A model generated the notes under the pieces. That model worked only from the letters and a program-made list of their open reading frames with translations, was not told the DNA's origin and did no database searches. From Eggerthellaceae bacterium (GTDB taxonomy: Bacteria > Actinomycetota > Coriobacteriia > Coriobacteriales > Eggerthellaceae): 52,960 nt of DNA. Position 1 is the stretch's first letter; every line of letters begins with the position of its first letter. Below are positions 16,853 to 25,870 of this stretch, in pieces. The stretch is taken from the NCBI GenBank assembly GCA_015062605.1, contig SUUI01000013.1, positions 1 through 52,960 on the forward strand, read 5' to 3'. The translations under genes and the position numbers were made by a program.

Positions 16853-17167
16853 ATGAGCCCTTCGTCCGACATGCGCACGAAAAGCCCGCATTACGGGGCT
16901 TTGCAAAAACTGGTCGATTCGCTTTTCGATCGGGAAGATGCCGATACGCTCACTGCCGAGCAGATCGCCGAGCGCGTGCTGCATCCCGCAAAGGTGAGAA
17001 GGCTCGACGTCATCATCGCCGCCGAATCGCTCGACCTGCCGGGTGAACTCCTCGAGATCGTGAACCTGCTCCCGCCCGGCACATTCACGCGCCATCGGTT
17101 ATGCACCCAGCTCAACTCCGCCATCGGCGGGCATGCGTGGGGGCAGCGCTACGGCACCGTCGAGTAG
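16853..17167 (+). CDS. small protein of unknown function, coupled to the methyltransferase-like gene
   Basis: A 104-residue, mostly helical soluble protein without signal peptide or membrane span; I do not recognise a family. It holds acidic helices (LTAEQIAERVLHPAKVRRLDVIIAAE) and ends with HAWGQRYGTVE. It starts seven bases after the upstream stop codon, so it is likely co-translated and may work with the zinc-less methyltransferase-like protein. The codon use is like that of its neighbour. Confidence 0.65.
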   Translation: MSPSSDMRTKSPHYGALQKLVDSLFDREDADTLTAEQIAERVLHPAKVRRLDVIIAAESLDLPGELLEIVNLLPPGTFTRHRLCTQLNSAIGGHAWGQRYGTVE

Positions 17168-17200
17168 CGACAATCATTGCGCCTTCTGGGCGATTCCGCT

Positions 17201-18535
17201 TTAGGCGTCCTTGTCTCCACGCAGACCGTAGCGCGGTGCGAACCGATATATGAACGTGAACGTCAGCACGGCGGAAATGACCTCTGCCACAACCCCGCTC
17301 AACCAGATGCCGTCGACGCCGAGAAGAAGCGGCAGGAAGATGACGGACAGGCTCTCGAACACCAATGTGCGCAAGAACGAGATGAGCGCCGAAATGAGAC
17401 CGTTGTTGAGCGCCGTGAAGAGCGCCGAACCGTAAACGCTGAAGCCCATGATCAAAAACGCGAACGCGAACAGGCGGAATGCGTGCATGGTGAGCTCCGT
17501 GAGCGCCTCGTCGTAGCTCACGAAGATGCCCGCGACCAGCGGAGCCGCAAGTTCTGCCGCGATGAACATCGCAACGTTCGCAACGGCCATGACCTTCAGG
17601 CTCTTCGTGAAAAGGCTGCGCATCTCAACCGTATTCCGCGCGCCGAACTGATAGCTCATCAGGGGCGCCGAACCCATGCTGTATCCGATGAGCACCGCGC
17701 CGAAGATGAGGAACACGTACGATATCACGCCGTATGCCGCGACGCCGTCTTCGCCGAGGAAGCGCATGAGCTGCCAGTTGTAGAGCATCGCGACGAGCGA
17801 CAAGGAGATGTTCGTCATCATCTCGGACGAGCCGTTGACGCAGGTCCTTCCGATGATGCGCCATCCCCCGCTCGGACGGCATAGGCGCAGGCAGCTCGTG
17901 TTCTGTCGGGCGAAATACACGAGCGGGCCGGCACCCCCGATGAACTCGGTGATGACCGTCGCCGAAGCGGCACCTGCAACGCCCCATCCGAGCAGACCGA
18001 CGAACAACGCGTCGAGCACGATGTTCGTGCAACCTGCCGCGAGCGTGAACGCGAAACCGAGCCGCGGCTTGTCGGCCGCCGGGAAGAACGCCTGGAATGA
18101 GGACTGCAGCATGAACGCAGGCAGGGATATCATGGAAATCCGCCCGTACAGCACGCAAATGCCGAGCATGTCGTCCGAAGCGCCGAGCACCCGGGCGATG
18201 GGTTCCATCAGAAAGAAGCCGATGACGGCAAACGCGATGCCCATAATCGCAAGGAACGCGATCATCAACGAGAAATACCTGTTCGCACGTTCGCCGTCGC
18301 CTTCGCCGCGCACTTTCGATACGATGGCCGCACCGCCCGTGCCCACCATGAAGCCGAATGAGCCCAAGATCATGATGAAGGGCATGATGAAGTTGACCGC
18401 CGCGAAAGACGTCGACCCGACGAAGTTCGACACGAAGAAGCCGTCAACGATGTCGTAGATCGACGTGAATATCAAGGTAGCGATGGAAGGGCCCGTGAAA
18501 ACGAGCAGATCCTTTATGGTGAAGTGCCTATCCAT
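17201..18535 (-). CDS. MATE-family efflux transporter
   Basis: Cation-coupled multidrug/toxin exporter of the inner membrane; 444 residues with twelve hydrophobic spans in two halves. The N-terminus TGPSIATLIFTSIYDIVDGFFVSNFVG and the GTGGAAIVSKVRGEGD loop are typical of the DinF/MepA branch. ATG at 18535 is preferred because GAAGG lies at good distance; a TTG four codons upstream is the other candidate. It is convergent with the small gene ending at 17167. The substrate cannot be told from sequence. Confidence 0.88.
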   Translation of the reverse strand: MDRHFTIKDLLVFTGPSIATLIFTSIYDIVDGFFVSNFVGSTSFAAVNFIMPFIMILGSFGFMVGTGGAAIVSKVRGEGDGERANRYFSLMIAFLAIMGIAFAVIGFFLMEPIARVLGASDDMLGICVLYGRISMISLPAFMLQSSFQAFFPAADKPRLGFAFTLAAGCTNIVLDALFVGLLGWGVAGAASATVITEFIGGAGPLVYFARQNTSCLRLCRPSGGWRIIGRTCVNGSSEMMTNISLSLVAMLYNWQLMRFLGEDGVAAYGVISYVFLIFGAVLIGYSMGSAPLMSYQFGARNTVEMRSLFTKSLKVMAVANVAMFIAAELAAPLVAGIFVSYDEALTELTMHAFRLFAFAFLIMGFSVYGSALFTALNNGLISALISFLRTLVFESLSVIFLPLLLGVDGIWLSGVVAEVISAVLTFTFIYRFAPRYGLRGDKDA

Positions 18536-18746
18536 CCCAACCTTCAAGCAGACGCACAGTTAAACGATTCGCCGCGTCCGCGCAGGTCGAGGACGCAACC
18601 TGCGTATCGTACACGAAACAAATGCTACCGCGCAGCGCATTTGTTGATAAATCTCGAAAAACCATTATGGCAGCTGAACGCTCTTAGTCGTAGAATATGC
18701 GAGGTTATATTGAATAGCATGTTTCACAAAGAAGAAAGAGAACCCC

Positions 18747-20018
18747 ATGGTCAACCTCAAAAACGCGAAGGGTGAATTCGGCCTCATCGTCAAGATCGCC
18801 GTTTTGTGCATCCTGGCATTCCAGTACGCGAAGGCGTTCTCCACGCCGGCAATCGCCGATATCGCCGCAGCATACCCGATGGTCAGCGCGACCGACGTCA
18901 AGCTCGTCGAGACGATCCCCTCGCTGCTCGCCATCCCCGGCTCCCTGCTCGTCATCGTGCTCGAGCGCGTCATGAAGAAGAAGAGCATCCTGTGGATCGC
19001 CATGATCGGCACGGCCGCTTCTGGCGTCATCTGCGGCCTCATGCCCGAAACGCTCGCCGGCTTCTATGGCATCCTCGCATGCCGCGCCGTCCTCGGAATC
19101 GCCCGTGGCATCGTCTTCCCCATGTCGGCCTCGTTCATCGCCGACCTGTTCACAGGCGAGACGCGTGACCGCATGCTCGGTTTCCGTACCGCTGCCGGTG
19201 GCGTGTGGGGCATCGCCTTCATGCTCATCGGCGGCTTCCTGGCCGCACTGTCGTGGCGCTATGCGTTCCTCGGCTACATCATCTGCATCATTCCGATCAT
19301 CATCATCGCCGTCGGCCTCCCCGAGCCCGATGTCAAGCCGCTGCCGATCAAGTCCGGCAACAAGCAGCTCGGTGGATCCATCTGGATCGTCATCGCGCTC
19401 GCATTCCTTGTGAATGCCTTCGTCTTCTGCGTCTTCACGAACATGTCGCTGTGCGTTGCCGGCCTCGGCATCGGCAACTCCGCAACGAGCGGCACCATCC
19501 TTTCCGGCGTCACCTGCGCGACGGCTGTCGGCGGATTCCTGTATGGTGCCGTCCTCAAGGGTCGGCTCGGCGGTTTCGACATGGCGATCGCCATGCTCAT
19601 CATGACGGCAGGCTTCTTCGTCCTGACGCAATGGCTCACCGTTCCCGGCTACTTCGTGGGTGCCATCCTGTTCGGCTTGGGCTTTGGCAGCTTCTTCCCG
19701 CCGCTCATGATCCAGGCTTGCAAGCTCGTCCCCCGCGAGAGCGCGACGATGGCCATCTCCATCATCGGCATCTCGCAGAACCTCGGGCAGTTCGCGAGCC
19801 CCTACATCCTGGGATTCTTCGCGAGCGTCTTCGGTATTGCTCCCGAAGTGCCCGCCCTTTCGGGCTTCATGACGACCGCGCCGTTGTGCCTCGCCCTCTC
19901 GATCATCCTGTTCGTCGTGCTGGGCATCCTGCGCAAGAAGTGCCCGGAGAAGATCGCCGGCATCCCCGAGAAGAAGCTCCCCGCCGAGGCAACCGAAGCA
20001 ACCGAAACTGCCGAGTAG
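18747..20018 (+). CDS. major facilitator superfamily transporter
   Basis: A 423-residue inner-membrane protein with twelve spans, a cytoplasmic loop with DLFTGETRDRMLGF between spans 4 and 5, and a short acidic Glu/Thr/Ala-rich C-terminal tail. ATG at 18747 follows an AAGAAAGAG ribosome site. Such MFS genes are multiplied in Eggerthellaceae; the substrate is unknown. A strong terminator follows its stop. Confidence 0.85.
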   Translation: MVNLKNAKGEFGLIVKIAVLCILAFQYAKAFSTPAIADIAAAYPMVSATDVKLVETIPSLLAIPGSLLVIVLERVMKKKSILWIAMIGTAASGVICGLMPETLAGFYGILACRAVLGIARGIVFPMSASFIADLFTGETRDRMLGFRTAAGGVWGIAFMLIGGFLAALSWRYAFLGYIICIIPIIIIAVGLPEPDVKPLPIKSGNKQLGGSIWIVIALAFLVNAFVFCVFTNMSLCVAGLGIGNSATSGTILSGVTCATAVGGFLYGAVLKGRLGGFDMAIAMLIMTAGFFVLTQWLTVPGYFVGAILFGLGFGSFFPPLMIQACKLVPRESATMAISIIGISQNLGQFASPYILGFFASVFGIAPEVPALSGFMTTAPLCLALSIILFVVLGILRKKCPEKIAGIPEKKLPAEATEATETAE

Positions 20019-20048
20019 GCGTTCGGCCACATACGATTCCACAAGCAA

Positions 20049-20077
20049 GGGACGCGGCATCATACCGCGTCCCTTTT
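20049..20077 (+). terminator. terminator after the MFS gene
   Basis: GGGACGCGG-CATCATA-CCGCGTCCC followed by TTTT. It may also serve the leftward galU transcript. Confidence 0.85.
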
Positions 20078-20085
20078 CGTTTGCG

Positions 20086-20186
20086 TGATTGTCACAACGC
20101 TGCATGATCGCCGCATCGCAGCATGATCACTGAAGCGCTAATGATTGTCGCAATGCGCCCGCCCGATTGCGGTTGCTGATTGTCGC
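20086..20186. repeat. three copies of a TGATTGTCGC-type intergenic motif
   Basis: TGATTGTCAC at 20086, TGATTGTCGC at 20142 and TGATTGTCGC at 20177, each next to CA-rich/GC-rich flanks such as CAATGCGCC or CAGCGCAC. Inverted relatives occur at 17166 (GCGACAATCATTGCGCC) and near 28126 (GTGACAATCGC). All lie between genes, so this looks like a small dispersed element of this genome. Confidence 0.45.
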
Positions 20187-20250
20187 AGCGCACTCGCCCT
20201 ATTGCAGTTGCGAAGCCACCCTTTTACGGCGCCCCGCTGCTGCAGCGCGA

Positions 20251-21063
20251 TTACCCGTGTGCGCGCTTATACAGCACGTTGTTCGTATCGAGCCAGCTTT
20301 CGACCGTGCCTGTGTCGAAGCCGTCCGCGGGATCGACGATGAGCGCGTACATCTCCTCCTCGGCGAGCACGGCATCGAGCGCATCGGTCAGCTGGATCTC
20401 GCCTCCAACGGTCGGCTTCGCGTCGGCCAGAAGCTCCATCACGCGCGGGCTGAGCAGGTAGCGACCGAATACAGCGAGATTGCTCGGCGCTTCCTCAAGC
20501 TTCGGCTTCTCGACGAGCTTATCGATCTTCCATACGTCATCGCTGACAGCCTCGCCCGCAATGATGCCAAAGCGGCTTACCTGCTCGTCGGGCACGGGGA
20601 TGACCGCGATGACGCTCGCTCCCCCATGCTCGTCCGACACACGCTGCATCGCCGGAAGCATCTGATTGCCGGGCACGATCACATCGCCGAGCAGAACGTA
20701 GAACGGCTCACCCGCCGTCTTCTCGTGCGCGCAATAGATCGCATGACCGAGTCCCAGCGCCTCTTCCTGATACACGTAGCTCACGTTGTAGTTGCCGACC
20801 TGCTCGACCGCATCGGCGTACGCATCCTTGCCGCGGGCTCGCAGCAAAGCGACCAGGTCTGGATCGGGTGAGAAATGGTCTTCGATGGCTTTCTTTTCGT
20901 GGCTGTTGATAATAACGACCTCATCGGCCGCACTGGCAAGGCCTTCCTCTACCACGTACTGGATGACAGGCCTGTCAACGACAAGGAGCATCTCCTTAGG
21001 CTGGGCTTTCGTGGCTGGAAGAAAGCGGGTGCCCAGACCCGCAGCGGGAATCAATACCTTCAT
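20251..21063 (-). CDS. galU: UTP-glucose-1-phosphate uridylyltransferase
   Basis: Makes UDP-glucose from glucose-1-phosphate and UTP for cell-envelope glycans. The 270-residue protein starts MKVLIPAAGLGTRFLPATK (nucleotide-binding signature) followed by QPKEMLLVVDRPVIQY, and contains EKPKLEEAPSNLAVFGRYL and GGEIQLTDAL. ATG at 21063 has GGAG upstream. It stands alone; the gene on its 5' side is a metallophosphoesterase in the same direction. Confidence 0.93.
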   Translation of the reverse strand: MKVLIPAAGLGTRFLPATKAQPKEMLLVVDRPVIQYVVEEGLASAADEVVIINSHEKKAIEDHFSPDPDLVALLRARGKDAYADAVEQVGNYNVSYVYQEEALGLGHAIYCAHEKTAGEPFYVLLGDVIVPGNQMLPAMQRVSDEHGGASVIAVIPVPDEQVSRFGIIAGEAVSDDVWKIDKLVEKPKLEEAPSNLAVFGRYLLSPRVMELLADAKPTVGGEIQLTDALDAVLAEEEMYALIVDPADGFDTGTVESWLDTNNVLYKRAHG

Positions 21064-21152
21064 GCGCGCATCTCCTTTTGTTGCGAAAAACACTTAAGGG
21101 ATAGTGTATCACGCCCGCGAAGCGAATCAGGGAATGGCGGGATGAGGGGAAG

Positions 21153-22304
21153 CTACAGGCGTGCGTCGATGACGGCGATCTCGGGAGTGGAGCCCACACG
21201 CATCGGAGTGCCCCAATAATCCACTCCAGAGGTGACGATGAGGAAGGGGCTGTTTGCATCGCGTTGGTAGAGCCCGTAATCGCAAACGTACATGGCATCC
21301 GTCACAAGCGTGAGCGGGAACACCTGGCCATCATGCGTATGCCCGCAGACAACCAAGGACACATCAGAAGCGTATTCGTCTATGTGGATGGGATTGTGGT
21401 CGATGACGATGATGGGCAAATCCTGGGTTCCCATGCGATTGAAGATTGCATCATAGGTTCCGCGACGGAGCCCATCGCCGTACGAGATCACATTGCCATC
21501 CTCCCTGCCGACGATGACGCATGTATCATCGACGACGGCGAAGTCCTCACGCAACAACGTCACGTTCCCCTGCTTGAGCACCTCGAGCGTCTCATCGAAG
21601 CCGTAACCGCCATCATGATTGCCCAAACAGGCGAACACGCCTTTCGGGGCGTTAATGGCCCGCAGGTTCTCGGCGATTGTTTCAGGGGAATCGATGGTAA
21701 GAATGCTGCCATTGAACACGTCTCCCGCAATTAAGACCATATCAGGATCTTGCGCATTGATCATCTCGACGATACGCGGAAGGCGCGCCTCCGTTCCTTG
21801 CGCGCCGAGATGCGTATCGGCGATGAGCACGATGCGCATCGGCTCAACGCCCGTTCGATCCTGCTCGGCATCAATAAGACTCGTTTCGGTTGCGTTCGAT
21901 GAGAGATCGACCTCATAGGATACAACACGCGGGTTATCCGCGTTTATAAAGCCGTAGATCGAGATACACGCGGTCAGGCAGACGACCACCCAACCTGAAG
22001 CGAACCTCACCCGTTTCCATTTCTCCTTTTCGGGCCGCGTGATTAGGCGTGCGATGAGAAGGATCACGTCGATGAGCACCACGCTCAAAGACAGGTAAAG
22101 GAAGATCCCCAGCCAATAGGCCCCTATCGTGCGACCGATTGCCGCCCATGCTCCATCGAAGGTGAAGATCAGGAAGAAGATGGACAACGTCAATGCCGCA
22201 TACACCACGACCGCAAAAACGCGGACGGCAGGATGCGTCCATGTCGAAAGCCACGAAACGAGACGCACCGCGATGTAGACGATGAACGCGAAGAGCAGGA
22301 TCAT
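21153..22304 (-). CDS. membrane-anchored calcineurin-like metallophosphoesterase
   Basis: About 125 N-terminal residues carry four to five membrane spans; the remainder is a metallophosphoesterase domain with LIADTHLGA, GDVFNGS, GNHDGG and VCGHTHDGQVF, i.e. all metal-ligand motifs. The architecture matches YkuE/YaeI-type phosphodiesterases, some of which act on membrane lipids. ATG at 22304 has no ribosome site close by. A strong AAAGGAG lies upstream, six bases before an in-frame ATC at 22325 that would add seven hydrophobic residues, so the true start is open. Confidence 0.85.
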   Translation of the reverse strand: MILLFAFIVYIAVRLVSWLSTWTHPAVRVFAVVVYAALTLSIFFLIFTFDGAWAAIGRTIGAYWLGIFLYLSLSVVLIDVILLIARLITRPEKEKWKRVRFASGWVVVCLTACISIYGFINADNPRVVSYEVDLSSNATETSLIDAEQDRTGVEPMRIVLIADTHLGAQGTEARLPRIVEMINAQDPDMVLIAGDVFNGSILTIDSPETIAENLRAINAPKGVFACLGNHDGGYGFDETLEVLKQGNVTLLREDFAVVDDTCVIVGREDGNVISYGDGLRRGTYDAIFNRMGTQDLPIIVIDHNPIHIDEYASDVSLVVCGHTHDGQVFPLTLVTDAMYVCDYGLYQRDANSPFLIVTSGVDYWGTPMRVGSTPEIAVIDARL

Positions 22305-22376
22305 TATGATGCCGAAAATACCGATGGGAGGCTCCTTTCAGAATCGCCCGCCCATTCTATCACGTACGAAAAACTT

Positions 22377-22994
22377 CTAACGCGGTTTATCGGACAGCTC
22401 CCGGTTCACGATGCCATCGCCGACCTTCTCCACGCGGATCTCATCGCCCACAGATACCTTCCCTGGTTCGACGACCCAGCCGAAGATGCCCTCACGCGGG
22501 AAGATGCAATCCCCCGCTAGATAGTAAATCGCACAGCGCGTATGGCAGACCTTGCCTATCTGCGAGACCTCGACGAGCGCCTCGCCAACGCGGACCAAGG
22601 TGCCCAGAGGCATTTCTTTGATGTTGATGCCGCTCGTCGTGACGTTCTCCGCGAAATCGCCGTACCACACATCAAGACCATGCTCACGTGCAACGTGTAT
22701 GGACTCCTCAGCTAAAAACGACACCTGCCGATGCCAGTCACCTGCATGTGCGTCTTCAGCTACGCCAAAATCAGCGACAAGCGTGATGAAACCCTCCTTT
22801 GCGGGAGCTTTCCGCATGCCCTTCTTCGGGGAGATGTTCACCGATTTCACAATGCCCGTATCGCCTAAGGAAGGAGCCGGACCCTGATCTGAGATCATGA
22901 GTGGGTTGTCAATACCTAGATCCTCGGCCAAAGCTTTCGCGGTTTCGTTGATGATGATTTGTTCGTCCGTGCGGACGGAAGCTTCTTCGCTCAT
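22377..22994 (-). CDS. MOSC-domain protein
   Basis: A 205-residue protein with the MOSC (molybdenum cofactor sulfurase C-terminal) beta-barrel: AGDWHRQVSFLAEESI, GDFAENVTTSGI and CHTRCAIYYLAGDC, whose cysteine is the expected persulfide/Mo-cofactor contact. MOSC proteins bind Mo cofactor or handle S/N-hydroxylated compounds. ATG at 22994 has AAAGGTG upstream; longer in-frame extensions lack a ribosome site. A -10 TATACT on the minus strand near 23130 could be its promoter. It may be expressed apart from cysK because a terminator lies between. Confidence 0.82.
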   Translation of the reverse strand: MSEEASVRTDEQIIINETAKALAEDLGIDNPLMISDQGPAPSLGDTGIVKSVNISPKKGMRKAPAKEGFITLVADFGVAEDAHAGDWHRQVSFLAEESIHVAREHGLDVWYGDFAENVTTSGINIKEMPLGTLVRVGEALVEVSQIGKVCHTRCAIYYLAGDCIFPREGIFGWVVEPGKVSVGDEIRVEKVGDGIVNRELSDKPR

Positions 22995-23140
22995 CCGTTG
23001 CACCTTTCTATTTAAGGTCGACGCAATGGCTGCCACCTCATTGCGCCCGGTGCAAGGATAATCTTCCTGCGCTCCGCTGCACGACGGATTGGTCTCGAAG
23101 GACACGCAGGCAACACTTGGCTACGTGGAGTATAGCACAC

Positions 23141-23177
23141 GCGAAAGGGACCGTCCTTTTCGGGCGGCCCCTTTCGC
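23141..23177 (-). terminator. terminator after cysK
   Basis: GCGAAAGGG and CCCTTTCGC arms with further GC pairing inside form a long hairpin about 40 bases past the cysK stop. It separates metY-cysK from the MOSC gene. Confidence 0.65.
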
Positions 23178-23216
23178 ATTACAAGAAGAGAAAAAGAGAG
23201 GAGGGAAAACTATTGG

Positions 23217-24179
23217 TTATTCATCGTCCTTCGGGAACAGGGCGGTGGAAAGATAACGCTCGCCCGTGTCGGGAAGGATGGCGACGATATTCTTGCCAGC
23301 ATTCTCGGGACGCGATGCCAAAACAGTGGCAGCTGCAAGCGAAGCGCCCGATGAAATGCCCACGTTCACGCCCTCGGTGCGGGCAAGTTCCTGCGAGGCG
23401 GCGATGGCGTCAACAGTCGTTACCGAGATAACCTCATCGATGAAATCCGCATCGTAGTTCTTGGGCACGAATCCGCCCATGATGCCTTGGATGCCGTGCG
23501 TACCAGCTGCTCCACCTGTAAGCATCGGGGATTCGGCAGGCTGCACTGCCACGATCTTCAAGTCAGCCTTGCGCGGCTTAAGCGCATGGGCGATGCCCGA
23601 AATGGTTCCACCTGTGCCGACGCCCCCAACGATGAAATCGACCTGACCGGCAGTGTCGCGCCAAATCTCCTCGGCAGTCGTCTTCTCGTGAATTGCAGGA
23701 TTCGCCGGATTCTCGAATTGCTGTGGAATGATCGAATTCGGCGTGGCGGCATGAATCTCTTCGGCCTTCGCGATTGAGCCTTTCATGCCTTGAGCACCTG
23801 GCGTAAGCACGAGTTCGGCGCCGTACTGGCGGATGAGCGCGCGACGCTCAACGGAAAGAGAGTCGGGCAGCACGATGATGACTTTATATCCGAGCGCAGT
23901 ACCATAAGCTGCAAGCGCGATGCCGGTATTGCCGCTCGTCGGCTCGATGATGGTACCGCCTGGCTTGAGGATTCCGTCAGCTTCAGCCTGCGCGATGAGC
24001 GAGTAGCCGATGCGGTCCTTCACGGAACCGGCTGGATTGCGATACTCGAGCTTTGCGAGCACGGTACCAACCAGATCATGCTTCTTAGCGTAACGGTTCA
24101 CCTGCAGAAGCGGAGTGTTGCCGATAAGTTCAATGACGCTTTGCGCGATATTCGTATCTAAACCCTTTGGTTGAGTCAT
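23217..24179 (-). CDS. cysK: cysteine synthase (O-acetylserine sulfhydrylase)
   Basis: PLP enzyme that makes cysteine from O-acetylserine and sulfide. The 320-residue protein shows NPAGSVKDRIGYSLI with the PLP lysine, EPTSGNTGIALAAYG, the PLP-phosphate loop GVGTGGTISGIA and EGVNVGISSGAS. ATG at 24179 has a perfect AAAGGAG seven bases upstream, which rules out the nine-codon longer reading. It is 58 bases downstream of metY and should share its transcript, promoter and attenuator. Confidence 0.95.
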   Translation of the reverse strand: MTQPKGLDTNIAQSVIELIGNTPLLQVNRYAKKHDLVGTVLAKLEYRNPAGSVKDRIGYSLIAQAEADGILKPGGTIIEPTSGNTGIALAAYGTALGYKVIIVLPDSLSVERRALIRQYGAELVLTPGAQGMKGSIAKAEEIHAATPNSIIPQQFENPANPAIHEKTTAEEIWRDTAGQVDFIVGGVGTGGTISGIAHALKPRKADLKIVAVQPAESPMLTGGAAGTHGIQGIMGGFVPKNYDADFIDEVISVTTVDAIAASQELARTEGVNVGISSGASLAAATVLASRPENAGKNIVAILPDTGERYLSTALFPKDDE

Positions 24180-24237
24180 GATAATCTCCTTTTTATTCCT
24201 TGCCAATCAGTAACTGGGTATATACAAGTCCTGTTTC

Positions 24238-25530
24238 CTATTGAAGCGCTTTAACCGCTTTAAAGCCCTTTTCCAAATCAGCGATGATGTCATCGATGTG
24301 CTCCGTACCGACAGAAAGACGGATCGTGTTCCGATGGATGCCAACAGCCGCTAGCTCGGCATCGGTGAGCTGACCATGCGTCGTGGATGCCGGATGGATG
24401 ATGAGGCTCTTCACATCAGCCACGTTCGCCAGATTGCTGAAGATCTCGAGCGCATCGATGAACACCCATGCTTCGTCCTTACCGCCCTTGATGTCGAAGG
24501 TGAAGATTGAGCCGCCGCCTTTCGGGAAGAGCCGTCCGTACACCCCATGATCTGGGTGATCCGGCAGGCTCGGATGGCTGACGCTTTCGACGAGCGGGTG
24601 ATTCGCCAGATATTCGACGACCTTCGCCGTGTTCTCCGCGTGACGATCAAGGCGTAGCGAAAGCGTCTCGATGCCCTGCAAAAGCAGAAACGCGTTGAAC
24701 GGCGAGATACACGCGCCCATATCGCGCAATAGGATTGCCCGAACGTAAGTCACGAATGCAGCTGGACCTGCTGCATCGACGAACGAGACGCCGTGATAGC
24801 TCGGATTCGGATCGGCGATTGCCGCATAGTTGCCGCTTGCTTTCCAGTCGAAGGTGCCAGCATCGACGATGATGCCGCCAAGCGTTGTACCGTGTCCACC
24901 GAAGAATTTGGTAGCGGAATGTACGACGATATCAGCACCGTGCTCGATCGGGCGAACCCAATAGGCAGCACCGAAAGTATTGTCGACAACGAGCGGCAGA
25001 CCGTGCGCATGCGCGATAGCTGCAATCGCATCGATGTCGGGAATGTCGGATGTTGGATTGCCAAGCGTTTCGATATAGAGCGCCTTCGTGTTCTCCTGAA
25101 TGGCTTCCTCAACCTCTTCGAGGTTGCGCGTATCGACGAAAGTCGTCTCGATGCCGTATGACGGCAACGTGTGCTCGAGCAGATTGAAGCTTCCGCCGTA
25201 GATGGTCTTCTGAGCCACGATGTGGTCACCTTTTTGCGCAAGCGCTTGGACGGTATAGGTGATGGCCGCAGCACCTGACGCAACGGCAAGTGCCGCCACG
25301 CCGCCTTCGAGGGCGGCGACGCGCTTCTCAAGAACGTCCTGCGTGGAATTCGTCAAACGTCCGTAGATATTGCCGGCATCGCTCAAATCGAAGCGTGCCG
25401 CAGCGTGCGCCGCGCTATGGAATACATACGAAGTCGTTTGGTAAATCGGCACCGCACGAGAATCGGTGGTGGGATCTGCTTGCTCTTGACCAACGTGAAG
25501 TTGGAGGGTTTCGAATTTATAATCAGCCAT
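24238..25530 (-). CDS. metY: O-acetylhomoserine aminocarboxypropyltransferase (sulfhydrylase)
   Basis: PLP enzyme of the Cys/Met metabolism family that makes homocysteine from O-acetylhomoserine and sulfide. The 430-residue protein has SGAAAITYTVQAL, the PLP-lysine motif HSATKFFGGHGTTLGG and the C-terminal LSVGTEHIDDIIADL. ATG at 25530 is fixed by AAAGGAG just upstream. The 330-base leader carries a leader reading frame and an attenuator, and its promoter an Rrf2-type operator. With cysK it forms a sulfide-assimilation operon for both cysteine and homocysteine. Confidence 0.94.
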   Translation of the reverse strand: MADYKFETLQLHVGQEQADPTTDSRAVPIYQTTSYVFHSAAHAAARFDLSDAGNIYGRLTNSTQDVLEKRVAALEGGVAALAVASGAAAITYTVQALAQKGDHIVAQKTIYGGSFNLLEHTLPSYGIETTFVDTRNLEEVEEAIQENTKALYIETLGNPTSDIPDIDAIAAIAHAHGLPLVVDNTFGAAYWVRPIEHGADIVVHSATKFFGGHGTTLGGIIVDAGTFDWKASGNYAAIADPNPSYHGVSFVDAAGPAAFVTYVRAILLRDMGACISPFNAFLLLQGIETLSLRLDRHAENTAKVVEYLANHPLVESVSHPSLPDHPDHGVYGRLFPKGGGSIFTFDIKGGKDEAWVFIDALEIFSNLANVADVKSLIIHPASTTHGQLTDAELAAVGIHRNTIRLSVGTEHIDDIIADLEKGFKAVKALQ

Positions 25531-25656
25531 GGTGGTGTCTCCTTTGCATGTAAGTTCTTTTCCTGCATTTTCGCGCGATTCGGTGCTCGCGCAACGTTGA
25601 GTCCCCTCTTGCTTCCCTCTTTTCGGCGAGCGCTTGCTCATTCCGCACCCAGCCAC

Positions 25657-25681
25657 AAAAAAGGGAGCTAGATAAGCTCCC
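25657..25681 (-). terminator. attenuator-type terminator in the metY-cysK leader
   Basis: Read leftward, GGGAGCT-TATCT-AGCTCCC is followed by six T. It lies 27 bases after the stop codon of a 35-codon reading frame and about 130 bases before metY, in the middle of the leader, so it can stop transcription before the genes. Confidence 0.8.
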
Positions 25682-25707
25682 GGACATGCCTGCGATGATT
25701 GCTCGTC

Positions 25708-25815
25708 TTAGAACGTTTCAAGTCCCTTCAGACCATGCTCAATCAACTTCCGGCACATCCGAGAGTAAGGCATTCGACACCACATCATGAAGCGATTCGA
25801 ATACGAAGCCTTCAT
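25708..25815 (-). CDS. leader peptide of metY-cysK, Met- and Cys-containing
   Basis: A 35-residue frame with an excellent AGGAGG site five bases before its ATG. It starts MKASYSNRFMMWCRMPYSRM and has five Met, with MM at 10-11, and Cys at 13 and 21; it ends GLETF. It lies between the metY promoter and a canonical terminator hairpin, the classic place of an attenuation peptide. Slow translation at Met/Cys codons could alter folding of the RNA and allow read-through. It might instead be a small functional protein, as its C-terminal half (KLIEHGLKGLETF) lacks those codons. Confidence 0.6.
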   Translation of the reverse strand: MKASYSNRFMMWCRMPYSRMCRKLIEHGLKGLETF

Positions 25816-25870
25816 TTTTTCCTCCTCTCGGATGTCCGTTCATCTCATCGTTTGCACGAGCTATGTGCAT

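Noticed and set aside
18705-20105. A 466-codon minus-strand frame rich in Asp, Glu and His
   Set aside because: It is the shadow of the MFS gene; the composition mirrors hydrophobic codons of the true strand.
25531-25864. SAM or T-box riboswitch upstream of metY
   Set aside because: Neither the SAM core motifs nor a T-box sequence is present; a translated leader and a simple terminator explain the region.
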